Assembly: GCA_954871525.1 (NCBI GenBank)
Contig: OX940872.1
Span: 10,191,180-10,255,179 of the forward strand
Reading direction: 5' to 3'
Length of the DNA stretch: 64,000 nucleotides
Source: Parietaria judaica
Lineage: Eukaryota > Streptophyta > Magnoliopsida > Rosales > Urticaceae
A program made the translations under genes and the position numbers. Under the pieces are notes generated by a model. The model worked only from the letters and a program-made list of their open reading frames with translations, did not search any database and had not been told where the DNA came from. Position 1 is the stretch's first letter, and every line of letters starts with the position of its first letter. Below, piece after piece: positions 35,376 through 47,165 of this stretch.

Positions 35376-36055
35376 TTCGAGAAACATTCACACAATATTA
35401 AGATACAACGAGAGCACGTTTTGTATGAAACCTAAACAGTAGACAAGAGCACGTTTTGGAAATTTGATATAGTAATTTCGAAAGTAAAACGAGAACCAGA
35501 GAACAAGTGAGTTTTGTATGAAATTCTCAGAATTTATAACGACCAATAACTGTTATTTTTCACAAGGTACGGACCCTTTAGAACGACAGTTGATTATCTA
35601 ACGATGCCACTTCAAAATGATGCATCCATTGAGATACAACTGTCAGAAATGGTTGGTTGCTCCAACCGTCCAAATGGCTAGTAACTGCTTAAGTTTGTCA
35701 ACTGCGCCTACAAGACGCCACTAGCTCGCTCAAGCCCGAGTTCGCAATAATTAACTTAATTACACATACAAAAATATTATTGTTAATGCGTAAAAATAGC
35801 TTTAACTTAGAGTCGGATCCAAGGTTCGTCCGAGATTGACCCGTTGAACACAAGGATGATTGGATGCTGAGTCAACGCGGATTGACTGATGATCGTCAAA
35901 GCTGGAGGCGATTTCGTCGTCTTGGATGAGTCTTCAGGCTGTCGTTGATGATCCTCAGCGAACTTCCCTCGTGGGGGTGAAGTCCGGTCTTGGCGAAGCT
36001 CCTCGTCGGGGCGGAGTCCTTGTCTTGGCGAGCTCCTCGGAGAACGCGTCTTCGG
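35376..36055. other. GC-richer segment with a short internal repeat, unassigned
   Basis: At 35810-36050 there is a GC-rich island in which GTC(C/T)TTGGCGA(A)GCTCCTCG occurs twice (near 35985 and 36020). It may be part of an LTR. Translated frames show no domain. Confidence 0.35.
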
Positions 36056-36056
36056 A

Positions 36057-36123
36057 TACCCATCAATTAGATTAAGTGAACATTTAATAATACGACAATC
36101 AACAAAAAAAAAATTGTGTTTTA

Positions 36124-36167
<44 letters not shown>

Positions 36168-36424
36168 GCCACATGCATATAAATCAACCAAAACAAATAA
36201 TACGGCAATTTAACCAATATATATGTTGGCCACATGCATATAAATCAACCGGACTAATATCAAGTTCAGGGCAATGGAGATTGACATCCACGTCAAAATA
36301 TACTACCGATTTATTAATTGCTACCCCAAGCTAAATCTTTGAAAGAAAAAAAATGAATGCAAAACTATTTTTGTTTTGGTTAATTGTCGTATTATTACAT
36401 GTTAACTTAATCTAATTGATGGGT
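36057..36424. repeat. Inverted repeat with about 45-base arms around an AT microsatellite
   Basis: CCCATCAATTAGATTAAGT...AATACGACAATCAAC at 36059-36102 is mirrored at about 36380-36423. Between the arms lie an AT tract (36128-36165) and a direct repeat CCACATGCATATAAATCAACC (about 36169 and 36230). A MITE or stem-loop insertion is possible. Confidence 0.7.
36128..36165. repeat. (AT)19 microsatellite
   Basis: 38 bases of alternating AT. Confidence 0.95.
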
Positions 36425-36614
36425 ATTAAGACTCAAGCATCACTAATATATATGTATGTATTAAAAAGAAGAAAACTTAAAGAGAAAATAATATTCACTA
36501 ATAATACCAGGTAGACAAAATATATTTATATTGGCGATGATTGAGTCTTGGTATTATTTTTTATTTATTTATTGAATAATTATTAATGGAGAAATAATAA
36601 TAAATGTTTTGAAT

Positions 36615-36940
36615 TTTGAAAGCACGTGGCAAAGTTTTAACGGAATGGACAGAAAGATGACGAAGGTTGACTTTGAGCGACTTTTACAACTACAAGAACA
36701 TATGCCGTGAAAAAAAAAAAGAAGGGGAACATAATGAGCGAGTGTGTCAAAGAAAGGGAACATATGCCGGTAATTTCGTGAGCATGAAACGCTGCAAAGT
36801 TTATCGGAATGTGACGGAAAGATGACGGAGGTTGACTTTGAGTGACTTTTACAACTACGGGAATATATGCCACGAAAAAAACGGGAACATAATGAGCTGG
36901 TTTGTCAAAGAAAGAGAACGTACTATCTCAATTCTCATGT
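36615..36940. repeat. Tandem duplication, 165-bp unit
   Basis: GATGACG(A/G)AGGTTGACTTTGAG(C/T)GACTTTTACAACTAC and the following GGGAACATAATGAGC...GTGTCAAAGAAAG segment occur twice with period 165. Copies differ at scattered positions and in a poly-A run. Confidence 0.88.
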
Positions 36941-37061
36941 TTAAAAAATAAATATTCTATCTACTCGCTATGTAATAGAAAAATAAAAATTTATAATCTC
37001 ATCATTAATAAAAATTATAATGAAATACTATATCTACTCGTTATGTGATAAAAAAAAATAG

Positions 37062-37196
37062 GGTAAATGAACGAAATGCCCATTTTTGAGTCAAACTTAA
37101 AAAAAAAAAAAAAAGAGCCCATTGTGTGTATTTCTTGCTCTCAAAATGAGCATTTCTTAAAAGGTTTGACACAAATTTGGGCATGTCGTACAATTT
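37062..37196. repeat. Small inverted-repeat element, ATGCCCATTTTTGAGTCAAAC ends
   Basis: The left arm ATGCCCATTTTTGAGTCAAA and the right arm GTTTGACACAAATTTGGGCAT are imperfect inverted copies, with a poly-A loop region between them. It is probably a MITE. No target duplication was resolved. Confidence 0.45.
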
Positions 37197-37315
37197 CCTT
37201 TAAAATTTAACTATCAAGTCTAAAATTTTTAATAAGATATTCTCTTTGTTTGCTACCTCGTAAAAAATCTAATATATAATTTAATAATATTTGTGTATCA
37301 TCGCCCCTGACTCAA

Positions 37316-38452
37316 CGGTGTGCTTGTCACATAATTAATTTAATTGCACGAACAGGCGAGGCACATATTGCACACCATGTTGAAAAAATACGCGGCATTG
37401 TTGATTGGATCCGGAATCCTCAAACCACCAATAGGTGGAGACGATTTTGTAAAGACCACAATCATACAGCTAATAGGTTTGGTTTAGATAATAATACGCG
37501 ATGGAACTCTACGTATTTAACGATTTCAGTTGTGTGTAGACAGAGGCTTCCTTTGGACAACTTCCTCGTACAGGAACTCTACGTATTTAATGATTTCAGT
37601 TGTGTGTAGAAATTCCTTGCTTTCCTCAAACCTTTTTATGCTGTTAATTTAATTTTTTCTAACCAAAATAAACCCTCTTTGAATCATGGTCTTTCGGGTT
37701 TTTATCAAATTTCGTGTGCTTTCAAAGAATTCAAAAATGACCCTATTATTTCTCCGTTTATTCAGTCTATGATTTTGAAATTCAAGTCTTATTGGGATCC
37801 ACCCCCGTTTTCGTTTTGCTTCGGTGCTATTCTAGACCCTCGTCTTTCGGATGGCTATGGGCCAATGATGATAACGATCGGAGAAAACATAGGGGCGGAT
37901 TATCGTAATTATGTTAATGTTGTTAATGAAGCTTTTTATGAATTATATAGTGAATACGACAAACGGTTCCCACAGTTCAACGCACAGGAGGAGCAAAGGG
38001 CAGTGATGGCAAGCCCAACCAAGACAGGATTAGACTTCAGCTGGAGACTCAAGCAACGGCTAACTCGCGGGGAATCCACTACGCCGTTGGCGGACGACAC
38101 GGAAGGCCAACCGGAAGAATTAAATCACTACTACGGCCTGCTATTCGACGAAGAATTCGACGAGTTCGACGTCATTAAGTGGTGGAAGAATCAAAGGGAC
38201 ACATTTCCGATATTGGCGAGAATGGCGAGGGATATACTGTCCATCCCCATTTCCAGCGTTGCTTCGGAGAGCGTTTTCAGTACGGCTCAATATCTCATCA
38301 ACGACCGTCGGGCGTCAACCACCAACACACACGTCGAGCAAATAGTGGTGTTGAATGATTTGTTGTTCCAGCCCCCCGTGATTGCCGAACGCTCTGAACC
38401 AAGCGAACTGGAGCTAATGATGGAAAGGTTCAACGCAATGTTCCCCGAGTAA
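37316..38452 (+). pseudogene. hAT transposase (RICESLEEPER type), C-terminal part, disrupted
   Basis: In one frame from 37316 the sequence reads RCACHIINLIARTGEAHIAH, later WIRNPQ and TRWNSTYLTI. These are conserved blocks of plant hAT transposases. The frame is then broken by a stop near 37606, next to a direct duplication (37504-37541 and 37571-37608). It resumes as an open 257-codon stretch (37679-38452) with the DUF4413-like LDPR segment and the C-terminal hAT dimerisation domain (WWKNQRDTFPILARMARDIL, SVASESVFS, NDRR). The N-terminal BED zinc finger and first catalytic acidic residue region are missing upstream. It is a non-functional remnant; the dimerisation half is well preserved. Confidence 0.88.
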
Positions 38453-38930
38453 TGATGTGCTCTTTCCTCTCTTCGTTTTATGTCCCTACGGAGGGTTTTA
38501 CAAGAGAGGTTTTAGTGAGGCATCTTGTAATATTTACACTGAATATTTACAGCTCTCTTCCACCTTATTGTAATATTCACAATGAATAATACAACTTTTT
38601 TTTAAAATATCTCGACTTATCGTGTATATTTATTTGTTGATTAAATTTGTTCAACTTTAACTTATTAATATGTTACAAGTTAAAAAGTAACATATAAATC
38701 AAACTTTATTAATATGTTACAAATTTAAATTAAAACTAACGTATAAATCAAACTTATTAATATGTTAAAAATTTAAAAGCTAACATATTAATCAAACATA
38801 TTATTAATAAATATTAATAAAAATATTTAAAATATAAATTTAAAATAATTGATAAAGTTTGATAATTAAATTAGGGTAAAACAAATAAAATTAAACATCG
38901 AAAATAAATAGGAACATATGCCGCTGCTTT
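38453..38930. repeat. AT-rich 3' flank of the hAT coding remnant with tandem TTAATATGTTA units
   Basis: Four to five copies of (T)ATTAATATGTTA(C/A)AA(A/G)TT...AA(C)ATATAAATCAAACT lie at 38650-38800, with a period of about 60. Confidence 0.65.
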
Positions 38931-38934
38931 TTTT

Positions 38935-39058
38935 CCCTCTCCGCGGCGACTTCGCGATGACTCGCGATGTATGGAATCGCGACCCGTTGCGACGCTGGCA
39001 TTCGCGATTTTAGCGATTTGGACCGCGACGAGTCGCAACGTCGTGGTCCGCAGCTCTA
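38935..39058. mobile_element. Right end of a hAT element, TCGCGA-rich, ending GCAGCTCTA
   Basis: TCGCGA, GTCGCAACG and CGCGACGAGTCG motifs lead to the terminus GTCCGCAGCTCTA at 39058. This matches the right terminus of the complete MITE at 48904 (GTTGCAGCTCTA). It lies 0.6 kb downstream of the hAT transposase remnant in the right orientation, so I infer it is the 3' end of that element. Confidence 0.65.
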
Positions 39059-40011
39059 ATCCTGGGTCTGCCCCTGCCTCTACATAATTATTTTAATTTT
39101 ATATTTATTTATTTTAACTATTTAGATTCTCGTTTTATTAATAAATTAGACGGAATTAGATGGAGCTACTGTTTTTCAACTCTTATTATGATTTTCCTGG
39201 GTAAAAAAATCTGAAAAAATATGTGCAATTAACTATAATTTAAATATTTTCATGGTCATATAATATAACTATAATTTCATGGCCATATAACAAAAATTTA
39301 TCCATGAAATGAAACGATAATCCAGGGGTGATTAATATAAAATAAATTAAAAAACCAAACAAATTAAGGAGGTGGACATGTAAGCCTGAGGTTGAACATG
39401 TCAAAGAAACAGTTAAAGATCTCGTGTTTCTTGGGGCAACGACTTTTCAGCTATATCCCAATCCCACTTGAGTCGAAGTCGAGTTACTTTCTTATTAAAT
39501 GACGAATCAAATTGAAAAGTTCAAAATCTAGCATCATAAATTCATCACACCTTTAAATATGAAAAAGAATAAATGAAAAATATTAATGGTTGGACGGCTC
39601 GAATACACCAACTTGTGTCCAGGATTTATTGGACGGCTTTTGTGAGCTGCGTGATGGGTTACCATTGTAATGTTTTCAATTGCATTTAATGTTCCCTTTT
39701 TTTCAAAAAAAAATTGCATTTAATGAATGACCCTTTTGCAATAATAATAAATTTGTTAACAACAGATGTACTTAAGTTTTAAGAAAATGTTAAAGGAGTT
39801 ATATGCTTACGTTTTATTTGTGAAAGTCAAAGTACTAATTAAGTCATTTAAAAGTATCAAAAATTGTGTTTTTCATCCCATTAACCACGGTCCACGTGTC
39901 ATAGTACCTTCATTAACCACTGTAATTTTTATATAATAAAACACGTGTAATAAAACATAAAAAATGAGAATCATATGACACATATTATAAAATACGGAGA
40001 AAGATATAACA
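39059..40011. other. AT-rich gene-free DNA, starts in a further TE end
   Basis: Immediately right of 39058, CCTGGGTCTGCCCCTGCC looks like the end of yet another hAT-type element. The rest is AT-rich with nothing recognised. Confidence 0.4.
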
Positions 40012-40016
40012 GAGAC

Positions 40017-41070
40017 TGTTGATGTCGAAAAATGAATCAAACACTGTAGCGACCCAAAGCTGGATATTGGGCCGTTCCTATCGCCGTTTGTTGACTATTC
40101 TGGGCTAGATGCTTGACTCAGTGATCTTGTAGTGTCTGGCGGATCGGACCCTTCGTTAACCGTCAAACCGGAACTAAGTCCTCTATCCCGTTACCACAAA
40201 ACTGTGGGGCCCGGGAAATAGGTCGGTGACCACAGAGAACTGGAACCTCCGCAGGGTAGGTCACCAATCGAGGCAGAGTAGTCGATGACTGGGAGAGCTG
40301 GGGAGTGATGGTATGAGAGGGCAAAGAGGGGACTCGGTCGGCGCTCGGACCTTCCTCTAGGGACTCGGTGATTCCTTCGGTGACTTAGGGATTCCTCCGG
40401 CGCTTCCGTTATAACTAGCTCCTCCGTTCCGACCTTAGTCGAATATTTGTAGAGAAATATATAAATAAGAGAGGAAACAATGTTTATCGTTATATAGAGC
40501 GTTACAGTTTCAATGAAATGAAGCTCCTATTTATAGGAGCCTATTTATAGGAGAGGCTAGGGGGTCTAGAGGCAATTAAAAATTACTTTGCAGGCCCTTG
40601 GGCAATTAAAATCTTATTTTGAGTCCTTTTACACCATGGGGTGCCTCAGGCATATGAATGCGTCCCCAGACGTCTCTATGTGTTTTGGTTGCCTCCAAAA
40701 GCTTAACGGCGTCCGCGGGCATCAACCGCGAGTCATTTGGCTTCTCGCGGGCATCCACCGAGCTCACAGGGACCAATGTGTAATTAAGCTCTTTTAGAGC
40801 TTGGATGCCAATAGACTGCCTCAGGCGTCCGAATGCGTCTTCAAACGTCTCTATGTGTTCAGGGCGCCCCCAAAAGCTTAATGGCATCCACCGTCATCAA
40901 CCGGGTGTCGTTTTGCATCTGCGGGCATCCACGGAGCTCACTAGGGCCTATGTGTAATTAAGCCCTTTTAGAGCCCGGATGCCCATAGGCTACCTCGGGC
41001 GTCTGAATGCGTCCCCGATTGTCTCTATGTGGTCCCAAAAGGTTAAAGGCTTCAACATGCATCAATCGGG
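40017..41070 (-). repeat. LTR relic (part 1), interrupted by a solo LTR at 41071
   Basis: It starts TGTTGATGTCGAAAAATGAATCAAACACTG, split here as TGTTGATGTCGAAAAATG + AATCAAACACTG, like the solo LTR at 18419. A minus-strand TATA box (CTATAAATAGG) is present at about 40527-40540. From 40642 there is a 175-bp tandem repeat. The sequence is cut at ATCAATCGGG by the insertion of another LTR and continues after 43807 (TCGGGTTGGGCC). One candidate end is 43872 (flanks GAGAC and GAGAT, one mismatch), but this is not secure. The small frames here are not genes. Confidence 0.7.
40642..41070. repeat. 175-bp tandem repeat inside the LTR relic
   Basis: Units starting TGCCTCAGGC(A/G)T...GAATGCGTC...CTCTATGTG...AAAAGCTTAA...ATCAACCG begin at 40642, 40817 and 40991. 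The third is cut by the inserted LTR. Confidence 0.88.
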
Positions 41071-43807
41071 TGTTGGAAATCGGTGGTATCAGTCCGACTT
41101 CCTTACCACGATAATAGCCTCCGAGGCGTCCTGGTAACATTTAAAAAATTATTTTAAAGTGGAAAACTTGTTATCGGACCGACGACACGGATATCGGGTA
41201 ATAATCATTTTGTTAAGATCTGATAAATATTTCCAATTTAATATTTCATAATCATTATTAATAATCTAGTCGAATAGGAAATAAATAGAAAGCAGTAAAA
41301 TGTTGCATTTATTGACCCAATGCATAAGGCCGTACACCAGTTGACGATTCCGGCTGCGCGTTCTGACTTGGGCAGGGCTCCGCCGGTGCTGAGGGAAATT
41401 CCCGTGATCTTCCGGGATATCCTTTTGGACTCCTCGTACCGAAGCGTGGGCTTCACCGGCAGGACTCCATCGCAAAATTTCACTGACGGTTCTTTTAAAG
41501 CTACCGGAGAAAAATATCTCCTAAGCCAAACCAGAAGAGAGATCAGAAGCAGAAAACTGGCTGACCCTTGAGAGAGAGGGAGAGCTCGAGTTTTTGCTCT
41601 GGGAAAGGTATGAAAAATGTGTAGAATGAGCCTCCTATTTATAGGCTCAAGCTGTACCGATTTGGAGATTTTTCCTCCTTTTATTCGAATTTATTGAATT
41701 AAATATGATTAATTATTTCAATCCAATGGTCCAGATTCAATCTCATCTAAATTCAATGGATATAATTAATCAGGGATTTAATTAAATAATAATACATGAT
41801 AAGATCAAAATAATTAATCTTATCATCATATTAATAAAATTTGAATTATATTATATATACATATTAAAATTTGAATTTGTTTATGATTATCTAGATCTAA
41901 TGGTTAAAATTAAATCTTAAACCAATACAATGGATCAAATCAATTAGGGATAAAGTCAAATGCCCTAGAGTTTCATGAAACCCTAATTCGAACTCTTATC
42001 CATAATATTATTCGAGTTATACATTATATATATAACATTACTTAATTTCGAATCCGACGGTACAGATTAAATCTCAAAACCGATCCAACGAACACAATTA
42101 ATTAAACAAATTCGAAATACCTAAACTTGGGCACCAAGCTTCATTTCGAATTACTTCTAGGGTTTAAATCAATTATCTCAATCCAACAATTGATATTAAA
42201 TCATAACCGATCCAATGGATTAAATTGATTTTAGGATTTTGCCAAAATACCAAAACATTAAGTACTTATGCCGCAAATATAAAATATCCAATTCTCATAT
42301 TCCAATTTAGCTAGAGTTTGTTTTCTCCAAACACTAATTAGAATTTACACATGTAACAATATATAAATATATATTTTTATTTATTAATATAAATCTTTTA
42401 ATTATAAATTAATTATTAATTAGATATTAATAATTAAATTATATTAATAAAACCTGATCTCAATATCACACATTAAATGTCATGGTGCCACACCATCATT
42501 TAAATTCGTGACATGTGAAGTTTATCGAACCGAGTCATAAACTTAGAAAATCCATAAATCACAAACCGTAAGTCTGAATGACTTGGTTCAAAAAGCAAAG
42601 TTTCTTAGAATTTAATTTACAAAAACATGATGCTGTTAGAAAATATAAATTCTAAATTTCTTTTTATCAGTTAATTCTGTGTACCAAAATATGATACTTT
42701 TGCCACGCTGAAGATAAAACTATCTGACGTCTGACACAGACTTGTCAGTTTTATAAGTCGAGCCAAATGATTAAACGTTATCCAGAATGTATTTTAATCA
42801 CGTACGTATGATCCGTTACGGAGCTATCCTGGGGACCATGGACCCGTATCACTCAAGCTTTAACGAACTGCTAGTTGTTCGTCAAACCTCGCAGTGATTC
42901 GACTATAGACCCGAGGCTGCACTCTTTGGTGATACGGTATATATTATTCCCTTATAACAGCAGGGTGTCCATTGATACAATCAAATTCGGGTTATTGTCC
43001 TTTCACTTGATGACTCACACATGAGTAGGCGGTTTTTACCGTAATGCCCCTCATTGCATTTTCATCCTTGACTCAGTCAGTAATATTATGAGCAACCCAC
43101 TTATGGTTTTGATTCATAAGTTGCGCACGGGCACCTCTCACTTTTCACCACTGACAATCAAGGGAATCATCATGACTCTAAAGAGAGCTGAGTGATGCCC
43201 ATGTCTATGATCAAGCTATCCTTACTACTGACTACCATGTTCCCAAAATAATAGTGTTGGGAACAGCGGTAATATCTTGTGTTCTTTAACGGTTAAATCA
43301 AAGAACAATCAAGCCAGTAGCTCGGACTCGTGATCCCTTAGGACTTAGAACTAATATCCATTTGATCATCATTTTGTGTCTCAACTACAAGTTATCAGTT
43401 ACGGTCTTATATGATAACTTCTTGAGTTTAAGTCAGGTCCAGTCCAGTATGAAGACGCTTCATACTTAATGCACTTCTAGTGAGTGCGACACACACATAA
43501 TCCAGAATAGGATTGTCACTTAGTCACATTAATGACCTTACACAATTAATGGGCTCCCACCCAGTTAATTAGGTCACGAACGTTTTAAGTTCATTTATTA
43601 TGATTATTAATTCTTCCTCACATCGACTCTGTTGTGATAATAATAACATAATTGCATCCTTTATGAACTAAGGAATCAAACATTCTATTTTACTCTACCA
43701 GAAACTATAATAAGATTAACATAAAAAAGCATCATCTTTATTCAACGACTTGTCATAATCTTTTACAAATGTATAAATATCTTGTTTAAAGACACATATG
43801 TCCAACA
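41071..43807 (-). repeat. Solo LTR, 2737 bp, nested in another LTR, 5-bp TSD
   Basis: The ends are TGTTGGAAATC at 41071 and CATATGTCCAACA at 43807, and the flanks are a perfect TCGGG (41066-41070 and 43808-43812). On the minus strand it begins TGTTGGACATATG. A TATAAATAGGAGG box lies at about 41630-41645, giving a long U3 and a short R-U5. No internal retrotransposon sequence accompanies it, so it is a solo LTR. The length is large for a plant copia LTR, and the superfamily is undecided. GC-rich pieces at 41320-41580 give open frames, but these lie in the transcribed leader region and show no domain. Confidence 0.88.
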
Positions 43808-43826
43808 TCGGGTTGGGCCTTAACTT

Positions 43827-43882
43827 TTTCAATCTCTGTAAAATACTCATAATAGAGTATGAGTATTTTACAGAGATTGAAA
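43827..43882. repeat. Perfect 25-bp inverted repeat with a 6-base loop
   Basis: TTTCAATCTCTGTAAAATAC... is followed after ATAGAG by its exact reverse complement. It would form a strong hairpin in DNA or RNA. It lies at or near the end of the interrupted LTR relic. No T-run follows, so it is not a standard terminator. Confidence 0.9.
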
Positions 43883-44394
43883 TAATTTTTGGCTTCTTAG
43901 ATATTTCGACCTTTATAAATAACTTTTTAGTATATAATCGCTAATTTAGTATAATTTTGAGTACAATTTATCACTAGTATGTCTTAATATTATCAAACAT
44001 TTCCTACTAAAGCAAGTTGCCACCAAGGTAGTCGTGGCCGGAAAGCTTGCCGTGAATTGGCAGCCGTTGGCGTTTTGTAGTAGGAAATTTCGATCATGAG
44101 AGATTCTATTTTTAGAAAATAAAATTATAGACCGGAGCCCGCTTACTTCATGGTCTCTTATTTAATTCTTGGTCATAGCTATTGTAATCATGAATATTGT
44201 GGTCACAATATTAACGAAAAAAATGGTAATATTCACGGCTATTTAGGACAAGTCTAGTGGTGGAATTCTGGCGGGTTATCGAAAATTTATCTTATTATTT
44301 GGTCCTTTGTAAACAATTTTTTATATATACAAAAAAGTGATACATTATAAACATAATCAGTTTTATCTAATATATATGTGTAAAGTCAGTTTAC
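43883..44394. other. Gene-free DNA
   Basis: No recognisable product. A GC-richer patch at 44010-44090 (GCCACCAAGGTAGTCGTGG) has no identified domain. Confidence 0.4.
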
Positions 44395-45990
44395 GTGATT
44401 TATGCGGATTAACGAGATAGTTACCAAACACAACGTGGAAAGCAATTAAGAGACACGCGATGTTTTGGTAACGCAGTTCGATACCTATCTACTTCTGCGG
44501 GGCCCTCGCCCAGATTAATCACTAGGGGTGAAACCGGTACCGATAATCGGTAAATTAGTATTTTTTTGGTATTGGTATCGAATAATCGAGATTTTTTTTT
44601 TGGTATTGGTATTGGTATCGGTTCTAAAATTTATTGGTTTTTTATCAAACCGATACCGAGACCGAGCCCGAGAAAAAATAAACGAAAACCGATAAATAAA
44701 CCGAGACATAAACCGAGAATAACCCGGGGAAAAATCCAAAAATAATACAAAATACCATGTCCGAAATATAAAAATACATGTCTAATACATAAAAACATCA
44801 AACATAACTAAAACATGTCATTTCTTTTTCTTTGATTTTGGTTTCGCCTTCTCTTTTTTCTTTGATTCGCCTCGTCTTTTTTCTTGGCCATGTTACTACT
44901 ACCACCGGTAAGAGCGGAGATGACGGAAGTTGAAACGGTAACTTCGGAGTTTTCTTCTACAATAAACAATTAAAAGAAACGTTCATTTAACAAATATAAA
45001 AGCATAATTATTACATATATATTATATTCAACGTTACAAACCTATTTGCATTGTAATATAAAAAACACATTCTGTTATATTATAAAAAAACGACATGTAG
45101 TATAATAAAAAACGACATGTAGTTTAAAACCGAAACCGATAGCGATATTCGAGAAATTTGGTGTCAGTATCGTTTCTCGGTATCGGTATCGGTTTCCGAT
45201 ACCGATAAGTATCGGTTCTCGGTTTTAAACTAAATTTATCGGTTTTTTTTAAACCGATCCGAGATCGATACCGATAAACGGTGACAAAATTTTCACCCTT
45301 ATTAATCACCAATAAAGTTTACAAGCACCAATTACTAGGTTAGTAAAATAGCTAAAGAAAATGTGCTCCCCCTCAAGCTATAGCTGATAGAACAGCTTGG
45401 TCTTGAAACGGTAATAGAGTCTCGATACGTGACGACCGTCACTTCCCTTCTGGAATCGGACTCAGCAAGATGCCCTTGCTATGTTGTCTACGTTAGACTG
45501 ACTCCTTCAGTCTAGTTCTCAATAACACAGTCGACGCCTCTCCCGAGGTAGGAATAATTGATGATAAAACATCGATGGTAAGATTAATCTCTAGAAGGGA
45601 CAACGTGATACTTATCTGTGCAATCTGGAAACCTTCTGTAGCGTCCCTTGAAATGTTCTTGACGAACAACAAGCTTGATTACGTGGATGACGTGAAAACC
45701 GCAAGCTTGATTTTAGGTTGTTTATGGAGAACAACCTTCTTGAGCCCTCTCTGAATTTTCTCTGAATTTTAGATCTGAAGAACTAAGGAAGAAGGAGGCC
45801 AATAATACGTATTTTATAAGTCAAATCCGTAGCTCCCTTTTTCCCTCAAAATAGAAACTAATTCCCAAGATTTAAGGAATGATAAATATAAATCATTAAT
45901 CTTGAAAATAAATCACTAATTGATTAGAGTCAATCCAGAGAGAATATAGCCCATGAAATTCGCTCAAATCTGTTGAAGAAAAACGCGTAA
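44395..45990 (-). repeat. LTR-like relic, minus strand, interrupted by a hAT element
   Basis: Reading leftward, a TATA-like TTATAAAATA box (about 45810-45822) is followed by leader-like sequence. It ends with GTATCGAACTGCGTTACCAAA at about 44465-44490 (split here as GTATCGAACTGC + GTTACCAAA), which is typical of the 3' portion of plant copia LTRs. The hAT insertion at 44523 splits it. Exact ends, PBS and target duplication were not found. Confidence 0.4.
44523..45301. mobile_element. hAT element, non-autonomous, 779 bp, 8-bp TSD
   Basis: The ends are TAGGGGTGAAAC and TTTTCACCCTTA. A perfect TTAATCAC duplication lies at 44515-44522 and 45302-45309. The subterminal regions are full of ATCGGTATCGG and CCGATACCGA motifs. 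In the middle, on the minus strand, a Lys/Arg-rich stretch after an ATG (MAKKKDEANQRKKRRR, about 44890-44845) may be a remnant of a transposase N-terminus, but it is short and unconfirmed. Confidence 0.93.
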
Positions 45991-45999
45991 ACTTTCCAT

Positions 46000-46960
46000 G
46001 AATTATTCGCAACAATCTGAGACGATTTCGACTGCATGATGAGTTGTAGTTACGACTGTAGCTGACGATGTTTCAGCTGTAGTTACCAAAATAGCCAACA
46101 CAAAAAATAACAGCAGAACCTGCTTTTTCAATTTCCAATATGTTTGTTTATAAAAGGAAGACATTTTTACAAACAGTGTGTAGTTCATTAACTATTTAAC
46201 TTGATTACATCTTTTTATTAATTGTAATATTTTTTTTCTAAAATATTTATAAACAAATGTTTAAAGATTCATCGTAGTACGTAATACATACTAAAAAAAA
46301 ATATCTCTAGAGATTTATAATAGATTTAGTATAAATATAATCACTAGAGATATTCTTCTATGATTTAATAATTTATATGAAGACCAGAACTCTCATTTAA
46401 TATTTTTTAAATCTTATCAATTAGTGGATATTATGAAACTACGTAGGTTTGTAATGAAACTCCTGATTTCATTCTGAACTTTTAAGTTTTAATGTGTTAT
46501 TATATTTTCAACACTCGATCATGTGCTGTATATCGTATCAATTAATTATAACATATAATTTCAAAGAGTCAAAGATTCATTTAAATTCTTGCATTGGCTT
46601 GTCGATGTGTCTCAATGCAAGGACATGAATAAATGATTTTATAAAAAAAATGTCAAAAACTGTAATAACGTGTATATATTGAGCAAATCATAAGGAACTG
46701 CTATTTGATTCCTCATTTTTATTCAAAGATACTGCTCAAATAATCGTGCAATATTTAATGTTTCATTAAATATTAACCACAAAAATTAACTATGACATCA
46801 TTAAATATAAGATTAATTAACTGGCATAATCCATACATTTTTATGTGCTAAAAAACTTTTCGAATTGATTAGTTTCTTTTTTAACAAAATACATGACCAT
46901 GTACAATGCTCGGACTCAATTTAGTAAGGATTTTATCGGGAAGCAAATAGCCACGTCAGT
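46000..46960. other. AT-rich gene-free DNA
   Basis: No gene was recognised. Confidence 0.5.
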
Positions 46961-46967
46961 TGTGCAC

Positions 46968-47150
46968 AAAATTTGAGGCATAAGTTTCGACATCCCTTGA
47001 TATTATTTTTCCTGATTATTGTATTAAAATGCAACTAGCAAGTGAACCAGGCTGTAAATTTAACCATATTTACGGCAAAAGTTTATAAATTTAAGGTGAT
47101 TGAAACCCTTTGGGTACGATATTTTTTTTAAACAATTAAAATATACAAAG
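46968..47150. repeat. Direct repeat copy 1 (partner at 47884-48105)
   Basis: GTGCACAAAATTTGAGGCA(T/A)AAGTTT...CCTGATTATTGTATTAAA...ACCATATTTACGG...GAAACCCTTTG recurs about 0.92 kb to the right with moderate divergence. The copia remnant lies between the two copies. Confidence 0.85.
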
Positions 47151-47165
47151 TTAGAAAAACCATAA

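Noticed and set aside
36059..36424. Complete Mutator- or hAT-type element
   Set aside because: Inverted arms exist, but no target duplication or known terminal motif could be found, so only the inverted repeat is reported.
32476..39058. A single 6.6-kb autonomous hAT element spanning both TCGCGA-rich ends
   Set aside because: The 8-bp flanks differ (TCAATTCT and ATCCTGGG), the coding region covers only the C-terminal part, and unrelated repeats fill the interval.
44515..45312. Arg/Tyr-rich minus-strand frames (RYRF, DTDTK repeats)
   Set aside because: They come from ATCGGTATCGG repeats of the hAT element at 44523-45301.
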